Shown one piece after another: positions 7,623 through 17,833 of a stretch of 64,000 nucleotides of DNA. Location of the stretch: the NCBI GenBank assembly GCA_027923965.1, contig AP026969.1:124001-188000 (forward strand), written 5' to 3'. The translations under genes were made by a program, and so were the position numbers. This DNA comes from Comamonadaceae bacterium OS-1 (lineage in GTDB: Bacteria > Pseudomonadota > Gammaproteobacteria > Burkholderiales > Burkholderiaceae_C). The stretch's first letter is position 1. Every line of letters begins with the position of its first letter. The notes under the pieces are model-generated. The model made no database searches, had not been told where the DNA came from, and saw nothing but the letters and a program-made list of their open reading frames with translations.

Positions 7623-8810
7623 TTAGCCCTTCAGGCCTGCCGCGTTCCGCAGCAGTTGGGCCTTGTCGGTACGCTCCCAGGTGAATTCAGGCTCTTCGCG
7701 CCCAAAGTGCCCATACGCCGCGGTCTTCTCGTAGATCGGGCGCAGCAGGTCCAGCATCTGGATGATGCCCTTGGGGCGCAGGTCGAAGTGGGCCTTGACC
7801 AGCTCGGCGATCTGCTCGTCGGGGATCACGCCCGTGCCTTCGGTGTAGATGGTCACGTTCATCGGGTGGGCCACGCCAATCGCATAGGCCACCTGGATCT
7901 GGCACTGGCGCGCCAGGCCGGCGGCCACGATGTTCTTGGCCACGTAGCGGGCGGCGTAGGCGGCCGAACGGTCCACCTTTGTAGGGTCTTTGCCGCTGAA
8001 CGCGCCGCCGCCGTGCGGGCAGGCACCGCCGTAGGTGTCCACAATGATCTTGCGCCCGGTCAGGCCGCAGTCGCCTTGCGGGCCGCCGATGACGAAGCGG
8101 CCGGTGGGGTTGATCAGGTACTTGGTGTCCTGCAGCCACTCTTTGGGCAGCACCGGCTTGATGATTTCCTCGATCACCGCCTCGATGAAGGAGGCCTTCA
8201 TCTTGGTGGGCGTTTCCGACTGGTCGGGGTGGTGCTGGGTGGACAGCACCACGGTGTCGATGCTGTGCGGCTTGCCGTCCACGTAGCGCATGGTCACCTG
8301 GCTCTTGGCATCGGGGCGCAGGAAGGGCAGGCGGCCGTCCTTGCGCAGTTGCGCCTGGCGCTCGACCAGGCGGTGCGCGTAGTAGATGGGCGCGGGCATC
8401 AGCTCGGGTGTCTCATTGCAGGCGTAGCCAAACATCAGACCCTGGTCGCCCGCGCCGGTGTTGAGGTGGTCGTCTGACGCATGATCCACGCCCTGGGCGA
8501 TGTCGTTGCTCTGCTTGTCGTAGCAGACCATGACCGCGCAGCCCTTGTGGTCGATGCCGTATTCGGTGTTGTCGTAGCCGATGCGCTTGATGGTGTCGCG
8601 CGCCACCTGGATGTAGTCCACGTGCGCATTGGTGGTGATTTCACCGGCCAGCACGACCAGGCCGGTGTTGGTCAGCGTCTCGGCAGCCACACGACTCAGC
8701 GGGTCTTGCTTGAAGATTGCGTCCAGAATCGCGTCCGAGATCTGGTCGGCCACCTTGTCGGGGTGGCCTTCGGAGACGGATTCGGAGGTGAAGAGAAAGT
8801 CGTTCGCCAT
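7623..8810 (-). CDS. metK: S-adenosylmethionine synthetase
   Basis: Forms S-adenosylmethionine from methionine and ATP in the cytosol, supplying methyl groups and polyamine synthesis. The 395-residue length is standard. GHPDK at 15-19 lies in the ATP/Mg site, the [12 protein letters not shown] signature is present, and the [19 protein letters not shown] phosphate-binding loop is complete. The start ATG 8810 directly precedes [18 protein letters not shown], the usual N-terminus. The gene is divergent from the acyltransferase gene at 8946 with 135 bp between them. I looked for an S-adenosylmethionine or S-adenosylhomocysteine riboswitch in that interval and did not see one. Its 3' end has been partially duplicated downstream. 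Confidence 0.98.
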   Translation of the reverse strand: MANDFLFTSESVSEGHPDKVADQISDAILDAIFKQDPLSRVAAETLTNTGLVVLAGEITTNAHVDYIQVARDTIKRIGYDNTEYGIDHKGCAVMVCYDKQSNDIAQGVDHASDDHLNTGAGDQGLMFGYACNETPELMPAPIYYAHRLVERQAQLRKDGRLPFLRPDAKSQVTMRYVDGKPHSIDTVVLSTQHHPDQSETPTKMKASFIEAVIEEIIKPVLPKEWLQDTKYLINPTGRFVIGGPQGDCGLTGRKIIVDTYGGACPHGGGAFSGKDPTKVDRSAAYAARYVAKNIVAAGLARQCQIQVAYAIGVAHPMNVTIYTEGTGVIPDEQIAELVKAHFDLRPKGIIQMLDLLRPIYEKTAAYGHFGREEPEFTWERTDKAQLLRNAAGLKG

Positions 8811-8945
8811 TTTGTAAACTCCTGTGTTGGTGATGGCGCGTTGCCAGCCCGGGAGCTTTGGCGAACGCTTTAGCAGATGTGTTTAACGTCGCCCTGCAAG
8901 TAGTTCATTTAACTCAGCGACCCCGTCATTTTACCGCCACAAACT

Positions 8946-9794
8946 ATGTCCTTGTTGTTTCGATGGTCCGCCCACCTGCCGCTGGCGGTACTGCACATGC
9001 TGGGTGCGCTGCTGGGTTGGCTGGCGTACCTGGCATCGCCCACCTACCGCAAGCGCTTCAACGAGAACGTGGCCCAGGCCGGGATTGCCCCGCGCCAGGC
9101 CCGCCGTGCCATCGCCGAAGCCGGCAAGCTGGCTACCGAATTGCCCTGGCTGTGGCTGCGCCCCCGCGCCCAGAAGCTGCCCAAAATCCAATGGCAGGGC
9201 GTGGAGCACCTGGAAGCCGCGCTGGCCCTGGGCAAGGGCGTGGTCTTCATGACCCCGCACGTGGGCAGCTTCGAGGTGGTGCCCCAGGCCCACGCCGCCC
9301 GCTTCAGCGAGCAGTACGGCGACATGACCATCCTCTACAAGCCGTCCAAGTTCGCCTGGCTGGATGATCTGCTCAAGGCCGCCCGCTCCGCACCGGGGCT
9401 GGAGGCCGCGCCCACCACCACCGGCGGCGTGCGCATGATCCTCAAGTCGCTCAAGCAAGGCCGGGTGGTGGGCATGCTGCCCGACCAGGTGCCCGGGGAA
9501 GGGCAGGGCGTGTGGGCCCCGTTTTTTGGCCGCCCGGCCTACACCATGACCCTGGCCTTGCGCCTGGCCCGGCAAAGCGGTGCGCCAATGCTGGTAGCCT
9601 TGGGCGACCGTTTGCCCTGGGGGCGCGGCTATGTCATCCATGTGCAGCCCCTGCATTTGCCGCTGGACCAGGGCGATGCAGTGGCCGCTGCGGCGCTGAA
9701 CGCCGCCATGGAAGACCTGATCCGCCAACGCCCCGGCATGTACCTCTGGAGCTACGCGCGCTACAAGCAGCCGCGGCCAGAAGCGCGCCCTTGA
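8946..9794 (+). CDS. lysophospholipid/lipid A acyltransferase (LpxL/HtrB family), first copy
   Basis: A 282-residue membrane-associated acyltransferase of the lipid A late acyltransferase family, which transfers acyl chains from acyl-ACP to Kdo2-lipid A or related lysolipids. One N-terminal hydrophobic segment (residues 8-30) anchors it. The catalytic H-x4-E motif is in MTPHVGSFEVV (near 105), and the later ILYKPSK and LPDQVPGEGQGVWAPFFGRPA blocks match the family. The ATG at 8946 opens the conserved LFRWSAHLPLAVLH stretch. It is followed after 26 bp by a second family member in the same direction, so the pair likely adds two different secondary acyl groups. Which is the LpxL-like and which the LpxM-like enzyme cannot be settled here. 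Confidence 0.9.
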   Translation: MSLLFRWSAHLPLAVLHMLGALLGWLAYLASPTYRKRFNENVAQAGIAPRQARRAIAEAGKLATELPWLWLRPRAQKLPKIQWQGVEHLEAALALGKGVVFMTPHVGSFEVVPQAHAARFSEQYGDMTILYKPSKFAWLDDLLKAARSAPGLEAAPTTTGGVRMILKSLKQGRVVGMLPDQVPGEGQGVWAPFFGRPAYTMTLALRLARQSGAPMLVALGDRLPWGRGYVIHVQPLHLPLDQGDAVAAAALNAAMEDLIRQRPGMYLWSYARYKQPRPEARP

Positions 9795-9820
9795 TTTCCC
9801 GTTTTTGATTTGGATTTTTG

Positions 9821-10687
9821 ATGCTGTCCCAAGGATTGATTGTGTTCATGCGCCTGCTGGCGCGCCTGCCACTGGCCTGGGTGCGCGGCGTGGGCTGGGT
9901 CCTGGGGATGGTGTTGTACGCGCTGCTGGGCGGTCGGCGGGCCATCGCCACTACCAACCTCGCACTATGTTTTCCAGAGCAGTCTGCGCAGGAGCGGCGG
10001 GCGCTGGTGCGGCAAATCTTTGTGTATTTCACCCAGGCCTGGCTGGACCGGGGCTGGCTGTGGCACGGCGCGCCTGAGCGCACCTTGCAGCGGCTCAAAA
10101 TCGTGGGCGACGTGGCGCAACTCAGCGGCGATACCCCCACCGTGCTGTTTGTGCCGCACTTTGTGGGGCTGGACGCGGGGGCTACCGCCTTGTCGCAGCA
10201 GATTCCGCGTGACTTCAACACCATCTTCACCCCCCAAAGCAACCAGGTGATGGACGCGTGGATCGCCCAGGGCCGCCAGCGCTTTGGTAACGCCCGCCTG
10301 TTCGACCGCCGCCAGGGCGTGAAGGAAATCGTCGCCTCGCTGCGCCAGGGCCAGCCGCTGTACCTGCTGCCCGACATGGACTTTGGGGCCAAGGACGCGT
10401 TTTTCGTGCTGTTTTACGGCGTGCCCGCCGCCACCGTGCCGTCGCTGGCCCGCTTTGCCCGCCTGGGCCGGGCCAAGGTGGTGCCGGTGCTGACCCGGAT
10501 GACCGACTGGGGTTATGAAATCGAAGTGCTGCCTGCCTGGGAAGACTTCCCCAGCGCCGATGCCGAAGCCGACACCGCCCTGATGAACCGCCGCCTGCAA
10601 GACTACATCGCCACCATGCCCGCACAGTACTTCTGGGTGCACAAGCGCTTCAAAACCCGGCCCCCAGGCGCGCCCGAGGTGTATTGA
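9821..10687 (+). CDS. lipid A biosynthesis acyltransferase (LpxL/LpxM family), second copy
   Basis: A 288-residue paralogue of the preceding gene. It has an N-terminal hydrophobic segment (LPLAWVRGVGWVLGMVLYALLGG) and then TTNLALCFPE, the conserved block just after the anchor in lipid A acyltransferases. The catalytic H-x4-D is in FVPHFVGLDAG and LLPDMDFGAKDAFFV matches the usual family motif. ATG 9821 is preferred over the TTG immediately before it. The C-terminus QYFWVHKRFKTRPPG is the hallmark ending of true late acyltransferases and is better conserved here than in the first copy. The two genes probably form an operon acting on lipid A in the inner membrane before export. A copy of the dispersed repeat follows the stop. 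Confidence 0.93.
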   Translation: MLSQGLIVFMRLLARLPLAWVRGVGWVLGMVLYALLGGRRAIATTNLALCFPEQSAQERRALVRQIFVYFTQAWLDRGWLWHGAPERTLQRLKIVGDVAQLSGDTPTVLFVPHFVGLDAGATALSQQIPRDFNTIFTPQSNQVMDAWIAQGRQRFGNARLFDRRQGVKEIVASLRQGQPLYLLPDMDFGAKDAFFVLFYGVPAATVPSLARFARLGRAKVVPVLTRMTDWGYEIEVLPAWEDFPSADAEADTALMNRRLQDYIATMPAQYFWVHKRFKTRPPGAPEVY

Positions 10688-10703
10688 GGTTTACTATGCT
10701 TTT

Positions 10704-10740
10704 AGGAGCTGCTTGTGCTGATGGGATGAGCACGGGCGGC
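10704..10740. repeat. dispersed palindromic short repeat
   Basis: AGGAGCTGCTTGTGCTGAT followed by GGGATGAGCACGGGCGGC lies 16 bp after the acyltransferase stop. The same block, reverse-complemented, occurs in the transposase element near 38095-38132, with only a few differences. The arms TGCTTGTGCT and AGCACG... can pair. Placement after a gene end suggests a transcript 3'-end or REP-like role. Confidence 0.6.
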
Positions 10741-10850
10741 CTGAAAGACCATGGATGTCGGTTAGGCAATCAGCCTTTGCTCGTCAAGCAGTAGCTGCAC
10801 TGCGTTGCGGCTTCGTCGTTAAGTCCATCCTAGGCAGGCGGCTGCCAATT

Positions 10851-10898
10851 ACAGTTTTCCTATATTTTCACAAAACCTGAAAATCGTAGGAAAACTGT
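10851..10898. terminator. long A/T-rich hairpin between convergent genes
   Basis: Outer arms ACAGTTTTCCTA (10851-10862) and TAGGAAAACTGT (10887-10898) are perfectly complementary over 12 bp. Inside them ATTTTCA (10864-10870) pairs with TGAAAAT (10878-10884), giving a stem of 19 bp with a 1x2 internal loop and a seven-base loop CAAAACC. It lies between the rightward acyltransferase gene and the leftward engB gene. A bidirectional terminator is the simplest reading, but the stem is unusually A/T rich and the U-tract is weak. Confidence 0.5.
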
Positions 10899-10929
10899 TT
10901 TAATTCAACAGGATAGAGGCCTAAAAACC

Positions 10930-11685
10930 TCAATCTTCGTCCAAATTCTCAGGCTCGTCCACCACCGGTGCGGCGGGCTCGGGTGCGGGGGCATCGCTGC
11001 CTTCGGGGTGGGCCCACTGCCATAGCAACTGGCTGGCTTCGTCGATGCCTTGCTTCTTCAGCGCCGAGAACAGCTTGACCTCGCCGCCACCGGCCTGCAG
11101 GCGCGCGATGGACAGGGCCTTGGTGGCTTCTTCGCGGTTGAGCTTGTCGGACTTGGTGAGCAAAATCAAAAACTTCAGGCCTTCGGCCACGCGGGGGCGC
11201 ACGATGTCCAGCAGGATTTCGTCCAGCTCGGTCAGGCCATGGCGCGGGTCGCACATCATCACGATGCCGACCAGGTTTTCGCGGGTGACCAAATAATTGG
11301 CCATCACGCGCTGCCAGCGGATCTTGTCGGCCTTGGGCACGGCCGCGTAGCCGTAGCCTGGCAAGTCGGCCAGCACCGCGTCGGTCACGCCCTGTTTGCC
11401 CAGGCTGAACAGGTTGATGTTCTGCGTGCGGCCGGGCTTTTTGGAGGCGTAGGCCAGCTGCTTTTGCTGCGTCAGGGTGTTGATGCAGGTGGATTTGCCC
11501 GCGTTGGAGCGCCCCACGAAGGCGATTTCCGGCACGGTCAGCGGCGGCAGATGGTGTAACTGCGGCGCGGTGGTCAGGAACTTGGCCGTGTGCATCCAGC
11601 CCGAGGCGATGACCGCCTGGCTTTTGGCGGGCGGTAATTTGGGCAAGGGCGCGCCGTCGGCTGCCGGGGGAGTGGTAGGAATCAT
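10930..11685 (-). CDS. engB: ribosome biogenesis GTP-binding protein EngB/YsxC
   Basis: A TrmE-Era-EngA-like GTPase needed for large ribosomal subunit assembly. Motifs are G1 GRSNAGKST (58-66 from the chosen start), G2-region PGRTQNINLF, G3 DLPGYGYA and G4 TKSDK. The start is placed at ATG 11685 (MIPTTPP); an in-frame ATG at 11763 would add 26 residues unlike the family. The 251-residue protein carries a roughly 30-residue acidic, Ala/Pro-rich C-terminal tail (APAPEPAAPVVDEPENLDED) that is beyond the core fold and probably disordered. It is divergent from the cytochrome c4 gene, an arrangement common in betaproteobacteria, where System II cytochrome genes follow. GTPase identity is secure. 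Confidence 0.96.
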   Translation of the reverse strand: MIPTTPPAADGAPLPKLPPAKSQAVIASGWMHTAKFLTTAPQLHHLPPLTVPEIAFVGRSNAGKSTCINTLTQQKQLAYASKKPGRTQNINLFSLGKQGVTDAVLADLPGYGYAAVPKADKIRWQRVMANYLVTRENLVGIVMMCDPRHGLTELDEILLDIVRPRVAEGLKFLILLTKSDKLNREEATKALSIARLQAGGGEVKLFSALKKQGIDEASQLLWQWAHPEGSDAPAPEPAAPVVDEPENLDED

Positions 11686-11853
11686 GGAATCTTCGGAGGA
11701 CAGGGCGCAGGGGCTGCGGCTGTCGTGTTCAAGGGGTTCTCGTAAAGACAACCGGGCCTGCATTGTAGAATCATTGGCTTGTGCGCCCCGGATTCACTCT
11801 GGATGCGTACCCAGATCGCCCCCGAAAAGACAAATCGATAGGCCCCCTCGAAT

Positions 11854-12492
11854 ATGAAGCTCCTTGTCTCCCTGTTGACCGCCGCCGCGCTGGCGAGCCC
11901 CTTTGTGTCGGCTTCGGCCAATGAAGAGAAGCCCGCAGCGCCCATGGCCGCCAAGCCCGATCTGGTCAAAGGCGAGGCCAGCTTTACCGCGGTGTGCGCC
12001 GCCTGCCACGGTGCCGACGGCAATTCGGGCATTGCCGCCAACCCCAAGTTGTCGCAGCAGCACCCCCAGTACCTCATGAAGCAGTTGCAGGAATTCAAGT
12101 CCGGCAAGCGCAACAACGCCATCATGAAGGGCTTTGCCACCGCCCTGAGTGACGACGACATGCGCAACATCGCCTATTGGGTTACGTCCAAACCGGTCAA
12201 ACCGGGCTTTGCCAAAGACAAAGAGCTGGTGGCTCTGGGTGAACGTATTTACCGCGGTGGCATTGCCGACCGCCAGATCGCTGCCTGCGCTGGCTGCCAC
12301 AGCCCCAACGGTGCCGGCATTCCGGCCCAATACCCGCGTCTGGGTGGCCAACATGCCGACTACGTGGCCACGCAACTGACCACTTTCCGCGATGGCGGCC
12401 GCAAGAACAGCGTGCAAATGACCATGGTGGCCGCCAAGATGAACGACCGTGAAATCAAGGCCGTGGCCGATTACATCGCTGGCCTGCATTGA
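11854..12492 (+). CDS. dihaem cytochrome c4 family protein
   Basis: A 212-residue secreted cytochrome with a Sec signal peptide (MKLLVSLLTAAALASPFVSASA) and two class I c-type haem domains. CAACH is at 48-52 and CAGCH at 145-149. The distal methionines probably lie in the conserved GIAAN/AIMKGF and VQMTMVAAKM regions. Cytochromes c4 carry electrons in the periplasm to terminal oxidases such as cbb3. The gene directly precedes resB and ccsB, whose products attach its haem, and is separated from them by a strong terminator, so the biogenesis genes need their own promoter. Family and haem count are certain; the partner oxidase is outside the window. Confidence 0.95.
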   Translation: MKLLVSLLTAAALASPFVSASANEEKPAAPMAAKPDLVKGEASFTAVCAACHGADGNSGIAANPKLSQQHPQYLMKQLQEFKSGKRNNAIMKGFATALSDDDMRNIAYWVTSKPVKPGFAKDKELVALGERIYRGGIADRQIAACAGCHSPNGAGIPAQYPRLGGQHADYVATQLTTFRDGGRKNSVQMTMVAAKMNDREIKAVADYIAGLH

Positions 12493-12545
12493 AATGGCAC
12501 AGGAGCCGGGTTCTTTAGGGAACCAATGGCTCCGTGAACACCCCT

Positions 12546-12582
12546 AAAAGGGCGGGCCTGCGATGACGGCCCGCCCTTTTTT
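12546..12582 (+). terminator. rho-independent terminator after cytochrome c4 gene
   Basis: AAAAGGGCGGGCC (12546-12558), loop TGCGATGAC, then GGCCCGCCCTTTT followed by more T. This is a 13-bp perfect stem with the A/T flanks of a bidirectional terminator. A second, smaller hairpin (GGAGCC... GGCTCC enclosing GGTTC... GAACC, about 12502-12532) sits immediately upstream between the stop codon and the terminator. Confidence 0.9.
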
Positions 12583-12608
12583 ACTTTTGCCTTTGAGCGT
12601 TTTCTTCC

Positions 12609-14726
12609 ATGTCTGTCAGTACCCACGGCGTTCGCGTCAAAACCCGCTCCCATGCCCTGCGCGCTGCGGTGGAGCTGTTTTCGTCGATGCGGTTCTCGAT
12701 CTCGCTGCTGACCGTGATCTGCATCGCGTCGGTGATCGGCACGGTGCTCAAGCAGCAGGAGCCGCTGGTCAACTACGTCAACCAGTTCGGGCCGTTCTGG
12801 GCCCAGGTGTTTGCGGCGGCCAGCCTGACCACGGTGTACAGCGCCTGGTGGTTCATGCTGATTCTGGCGTTTTTGGTGCTCAGCACCTCGCTGTGCATTG
12901 CGCGCAGCACGCCCAAGATCTGGGCTGACTTCAAGATTTTCAAGGAAAACATCCGCGCCCAAAGCCTCAAGGCCTTTGCCCACCACGCCCAGGCCACCCT
13001 GGCCGAAACGCCCGAGGTGGCGGCCCAGCGCATTGGACAGACCCTGGTCAGCGGCGGCTGGAAGGTGAAGCTGCAGCAGCGCGACAACGGTTGGATGGTG
13101 GCCGCCAAGGCCGGTGCCGCCAACAAGCTGGGCTACATCGCCGCCCACAGCGCCATCGTGCTGATCTGCCTGGGTGGCCTGTTCGACGGCGACCTGGTGG
13201 TCAAGGCGCAGATGCTGCTCAACGGCAAGTCGGTCTACAAGGGCGGCGGGCTGATCGCCGACGTGCCTGCCGATTACCGCATGGGCCCCAACAACCCGAC
13301 CTTTCGCGGCAACATCCTGGTGGCCGAGGGCTCCCAAAGCAGCACCGCCATCCTGAACCAGGCCGAAGGCGTGGTGCTGCAAGACCTGCCGTTTGCCATC
13401 GAACTGAAGAAGTTTGTCGTCGAGTACTACTCCACCGGCATGCCCAAGCTGTTTGCCAGCGACATCGTCATCCACGACAAGGAAACCGGGGCCGCCATTC
13501 CGGCCCGCGTAGAGGTTAACCACCCAGCCAACTACAAGGGCGTGGAGATTTACCAGTCCAGCTTTGACGATGGCGGCTCCAAAGTGTCGCTGCGGGCCGT
13601 GCCCATGGGGGCAGCCACCAAGCCGTTCGAGATCGAGGGCACCATTGGCGGCACCTCGCAGCTCACCCAAGGCGCCGGTGGCGACAAGCTCACGCTGGAG
13701 TACACCGCCCTGCGCATCATCAACGTGGAAAACTTCGGTGCCAACGCCGCCTCCTCGGGCGCGGACGTGCGCAAGGTCGATTTGCGCCACTCCATCGATT
13801 CGCGCCTGGGCGCGGCCAACAAGACGCAAACGCAAAAAGTGCTGCGCAACGTGGGCCCCAGCATTACCTACAAGCTGCGCGATGCCGCAGGCCAGGCCCG
13901 CGAGTTCCACAACTACATGCTGCCGGTGGATACCGGCGACGGCGTGCCGGTCTACCTGTTGGGCATGCGCGAGAACCCCGCTGACACCTTCCGCTACCTG
14001 CGCATCCCGGTGGATGCCGAGGGCAGCATCGACAGTTTCACCCGTCTGCGCACCGCGCTGCTGGACCCGGCGTTGCGCACCCAGGCGGTGCAGCGTTACG
14101 CGGCCAAGGCGGTGGACCCGGCGCGTCCTGAACTGGCGCAGCAGCTCAGCCTGTCGGCCAACCGTGCCCTGGCCCTGTTTGCCGGGGCGGAGGCGGGTGG
14201 CAAAAGCACCAAAGGCGCCAAAGGTGGCCTGCAGGCCATCGCCGACTTCATCGAAACCAATGTGCCCGAGGCCGAGCGGGAAAAAGCCGGTTCGGTACTG
14301 GTGCGGATCCTGAACGGCGTGCTGTTCGAGTTGCTGCAAGCCGCCCAGACCCAGGCCGGGCTGCCGCCCCTGGAGCCCTCGGAAAAGACCCAGGGCTACA
14401 TGACACAGGCGGTGCTGGCCCTGAGCGACGTGCAGTTCTACCCCGCACCCATGGCCTTCGAGCTAACCAACTTCACCCAGGTGCAGGCCAGCGTATTCCA
14501 GGTGGCCCGCGCACCCGGCAAGAAGGTGGTGTATCTTGGCTGTGCGTTCCTGATCCTGGGCGTGTTTGCCATGCTGTACGTGCGCGAGCGCCGCGTCTGG
14601 GTCTGGCTCAGCCAGGGAGATAACAGTACCGAAGCCAGCATGGCCTTGTCCACCAACCGCAAGACCATGGACGGCGACCGCGAATTTGACCACCTCAAAG
14701 ACAAGCTGATTGGGGCGAAAGACTGA
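12609..14726 (+). CDS. resB: cytochrome c biogenesis protein ResB (System II)
   Basis: A 705-residue membrane protein of the ResB/Ccs1 family that works with CcsB/ResC to move haem across the inner membrane and present it to apocytochrome CXXCH motifs. It has hydrophobic segments near 30-50 (FSISLLTVICIASVIGTVLKQ), 70-95 (WWFMLILAFLVLSTSLCIA) and 175-195 (GYIAAHSAIVLICLGGLFDGDLVV). A large periplasmic domain follows, and a last helix lies near 635-660 (VVYLGCAFLILGVFAMLYVRERR). This matches the family architecture. An in-frame run of Lys/Gly near 535 (GGKSTKGAKGG) looks like a lineage-specific loop. The gene is separated by one base from ccsB, so the two are translationally linked. Confidence 0.94.
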   Translation: MSVSTHGVRVKTRSHALRAAVELFSSMRFSISLLTVICIASVIGTVLKQQEPLVNYVNQFGPFWAQVFAAASLTTVYSAWWFMLILAFLVLSTSLCIARSTPKIWADFKIFKENIRAQSLKAFAHHAQATLAETPEVAAQRIGQTLVSGGWKVKLQQRDNGWMVAAKAGAANKLGYIAAHSAIVLICLGGLFDGDLVVKAQMLLNGKSVYKGGGLIADVPADYRMGPNNPTFRGNILVAEGSQSSTAILNQAEGVVLQDLPFAIELKKFVVEYYSTGMPKLFASDIVIHDKETGAAIPARVEVNHPANYKGVEIYQSSFDDGGSKVSLRAVPMGAATKPFEIEGTIGGTSQLTQGAGGDKLTLEYTALRIINVENFGANAASSGADVRKVDLRHSIDSRLGAANKTQTQKVLRNVGPSITYKLRDAAGQAREFHNYMLPVDTGDGVPVYLLGMRENPADTFRYLRIPVDAEGSIDSFTRLRTALLDPALRTQAVQRYAAKAVDPARPELAQQLSLSANRALALFAGAEAGGKSTKGAKGGLQAIADFIETNVPEAEREKAGSVLVRILNGVLFELLQAAQTQAGLPPLEPSEKTQGYMTQAVLALSDVQFYPAPMAFELTNFTQVQASVFQVARAPGKKVVYLGCAFLILGVFAMLYVRERRVWVWLSQGDNSTEASMALSTNRKTMDGDREFDHLKDKLIGAKD

Positions 14727-14727
14727 T

Positions 14728-16071
14728 ATGAACACCACCACCTCCCCCACCACCATCCAGCTCAATGAGGCCTATTGGGGCCGTCGCAGCGCCTTCGACT
14801 GGCTGTTTGCCGCCCTGGTGGTGGTCGGCGGCCTGTTTGCGTTCAGCCGCTACATGGACTTCATGGACGTGTACGAAAAAGGCATCTTGCTGGGGGCCAT
14901 GCCCGCCGCCATCTGGATCGGCTGGTTCTGGCGGCCTTTGCGGGGACTGATGCTGACGGTGGCGGCGCTGTCGCTACTGGCTATTTGGTCCTACCAGGTG
15001 GACGGGCAGGGCAGCCTGCCGCGCTCGGAAACCGTGTTCTGGCTGAAGTACTTTTTGTCCAGCCAGTCGGCCATTTTGTGGATGAGCGTGCTGTTCTTCA
15101 TGGCCACCATTTTTTACTGGCTGGGCATGGCCGCATCCGGCAGCAACAGCGCCAGCATGGAATCCATTGGCTCGCGCATCACCTGGGCGGCCGTCACCAT
15201 GGCCCTGGTGGGCACCATGGTGCGCTGGTACGAGAGTTACCTGATCGGTGCAGACGTGGGCCACATCCCGGTGAGCAACCTGTACGAAGTGTTTGTGCTG
15301 TTTTGCTGGCTCACCGCCACCTTCTACCTGTACTTTGAAGCCCAGTACAACACCCGCGCCATGGGGGCGATGGTGATGCTGGTGGTCAGTGCGGCGGTGG
15401 GCTTTTTGCTCTGGTACACCGTGGTGCGCGAGGCGCACGAGATCCAGCCCCTGGTGCCCGCCCTGAAAAGCTGGTGGATGAAACTGCACGTGCCTGCCAA
15501 CTTCATCGGCTATGGCACTTTCTCGCTGGCCGCGATGCTGGCCTTTGCCTACCTGATCAAGCAGCAGGCCGCCGAGACCCGCTGGCACAAGCTCACGCCG
15601 CTGTGGCTGCTGGGCGTGGTGCTGTGCTTTATTCCGCTGGTGTTCCGCAAAACCACCGCGGACGCGGGCGGCAGCTACTGGGCCGGATACCTGATGGTAT
15701 CGGCGGTGATCATGGGCAGCATTCTGTGGGGCCGCCAACGCATTGCCTCGCGCCTGCCCAGCCTGGAGGTGCTGGACGACGTGATGTACAAGTCCATCGC
15801 CGTGGGTTTTGCTTTCTTTACCATCGCCACTGTGCTGGGTGCCCTGTGGGCGGCCGAGGCCTGGGGCGGCTACTGGAGCTGGGACCCGAAGGAAACCTGG
15901 GCGCTGATCGTCTGGCTGAACTACGCCGCCTGGCTGCACATGCGGCTCATGAAGGGCCTGCGCGGCACCGTGGCCGCCTGGTGGGCGCTGGCGGGCTTGG
16001 GCGTGACCAGTTTTGCGTTCCTGGGCGTCAATATGTTCCTGAGCGGCCTGCACAGCTACGGAACCTTGTAA
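14728..16071 (+). CDS. ccsB: cytochrome c biogenesis protein CcsB/CcsA (haem handling, System II)
   Basis: The CcsA/ResC-type partner of ResB, 447 residues with about eight transmembrane helices. The haem-handling WWD-like region [19 protein letters not shown] is near residue 388, and conserved histidines flank it ([10 protein letters not shown] and WLHMRL). Start ATG 14728 is used because it lies one base after the resB stop; an upstream in-frame ATG overlaps resB and has no support. It belongs to the haem-lyase family shared with CcmC/CcmF. With resB it forms the whole System II synthetase, and nearby substrates include cytochrome c4. The order resB-ccsB-msrP is common in betaproteobacteria. 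Confidence 0.95.
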   Translation: MNTTTSPTTIQLNEAYWGRRSAFDWLFAALVVVGGLFAFSRYMDFMDVYEKGILLGAMPAAIWIGWFWRPLRGLMLTVAALSLLAIWSYQVDGQGSLPRSETVFWLKYFLSSQSAILWMSVLFFMATIFYWLGMAASGSNSASMESIGSRITWAAVTMALVGTMVRWYESYLIGADVGHIPVSNLYEVFVLFCWLTATFYLYFEAQYNTRAMGAMVMLVVSAAVGFLLWYTVVREAHEIQPLVPALKSWWMKLHVPANFIGYGTFSLAAMLAFAYLIKQQAAETRWHKLTPLWLLGVVLCFIPLVFRKTTADAGGSYWAGYLMVSAVIMGSILWGRQRIASRLPSLEVLDDVMYKSIAVGFAFFTIATVLGALWAAEAWGGYWSWDPKETWALIVWLNYAAWLHMRLMKGLRGTVAAWWALAGLGVTSFAFLGVNMFLSGLHSYGTL

Positions 16072-16132
16072 GACTTTTGCGTCTCGCACGACTGACTCTT
16101 ACGCCATCCCGCGCTACGTTAAGGATTTCACC

Positions 16133-17134
<1,002 letters not shown>

Positions 17135-17141
17135 GCCGGCC

Positions 17142-17795
17142 ATGAAAAAGCTCTTGCTCCACCCCGCTGCCAAGCCGGGTGTGTTTTTGCTCTGTCTGTT
17201 GCCTTTTCTGTGGCTGGCGTGGAATACCTTCCAGGCGCAGTTGGGCAATGCCAACACACTGGGGGCCAACCCCGCCGAGCACCTGATCCGCGCCACCGGC
17301 GACTGGACGCTGCGCTTTATCTGCATCGTGCTGGCCGTCACGCCCCTGCGTACCATCACCAACACCCCCGGCCTGGCGCGCTTTCGGCGCATGCTGGGGC
17401 TGTATGTGTACTTTTACGTGGTGCTGCACCTGCTGAGCTACAGCTGGTTCGACATGGGCTTTGACGTGCCCGATATCGCCAAGGACATCGCCAAGCGGCC
17501 TTTCATCCTGGTGGGTTTCCTGGCCTTTGTGCTACTCACCCCGCTGGCCGCCACCTCATTCAACCGCGCCATCAAGGCCATGGGTGCCAAGCGCTGGCAG
17601 ACCCTGCACAAGCTGGTGTACGGCATTGCCGGGCTGGGGCTGTTACACTTTTTCTGGATGCGGGCGGGCAAGAACAACTTCGCCGAAGTCGCGGTGTACG
17701 CCGCCATCATCGCCGTGCTGCTGGGCTGGCGTGTGGTTCAGTACCTTAAGAAAAAAGGCCTCTCACGCCCATCCAATAAGCGTGTAGTGCTATAA
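17142..17795 (+). CDS. msrQ: MsrPQ haem-binding membrane subunit MsrQ (YedZ)
   Basis: A 217-residue b-haem membrane protein that passes quinone electrons to MsrP. About six hydrophobic segments are seen. Histidine-containing helices (LYVYFYVVLHLLSYSWFD, RWQTLHKLVYGIAGLGLLHFFWM) provide haem ligands as in the ferric reductase-like superfamily. ATEH-type residues near 45 (NPAEHLIRATGDWTLRFI) fit the family start. It is 7 bp downstream of msrP with ATG after a purine-rich site, clearly one operon. The last codons (SNKRVVL) and stop run into a short repeat CATCCAATAAGCG... GTGCTATAAAA of the dispersed family, so the C-terminus seems to have been rewritten by that element. Confidence 0.95.
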   Translation: MKKLLLHPAAKPGVFLLCLLPFLWLAWNTFQAQLGNANTLGANPAEHLIRATGDWTLRFICIVLAVTPLRTITNTPGLARFRRMLGLYVYFYVVLHLLSYSWFDMGFDVPDIAKDIAKRPFILVGFLAFVLLTPLAATSFNRAIKAMGAKRWQTLHKLVYGIAGLGLLHFFWMRAGKNNFAEVAVYAAIIAVLLGWRVVQYLKKKGLSRPSNKRVVL

Positions 17796-17800
17796 AAATC
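17766..17800. repeat. dispersed short repeat overlapping the msrQ 3' end
   Basis: CATCCAATAAGCGTGTAGTG followed by CTATAAAA spans the final codons and stop of msrQ. It shares the ATCCAATnAGC core with the copy at about 38107-38122 and the AATAAGCG core with the copy near 33098. It is much richer in A+T than the surrounding gene. Confidence 0.45.
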
Positions 17801-17833
17801 AGTATTTCGATCTGATGGGCATCAAGAGCCAGC

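Noticed and set aside
8811..8945. S-adenosylmethionine or S-adenosylhomocysteine riboswitch upstream of metK
   Set aside because: The short leader lacks the pairing pattern I would expect for any known class.
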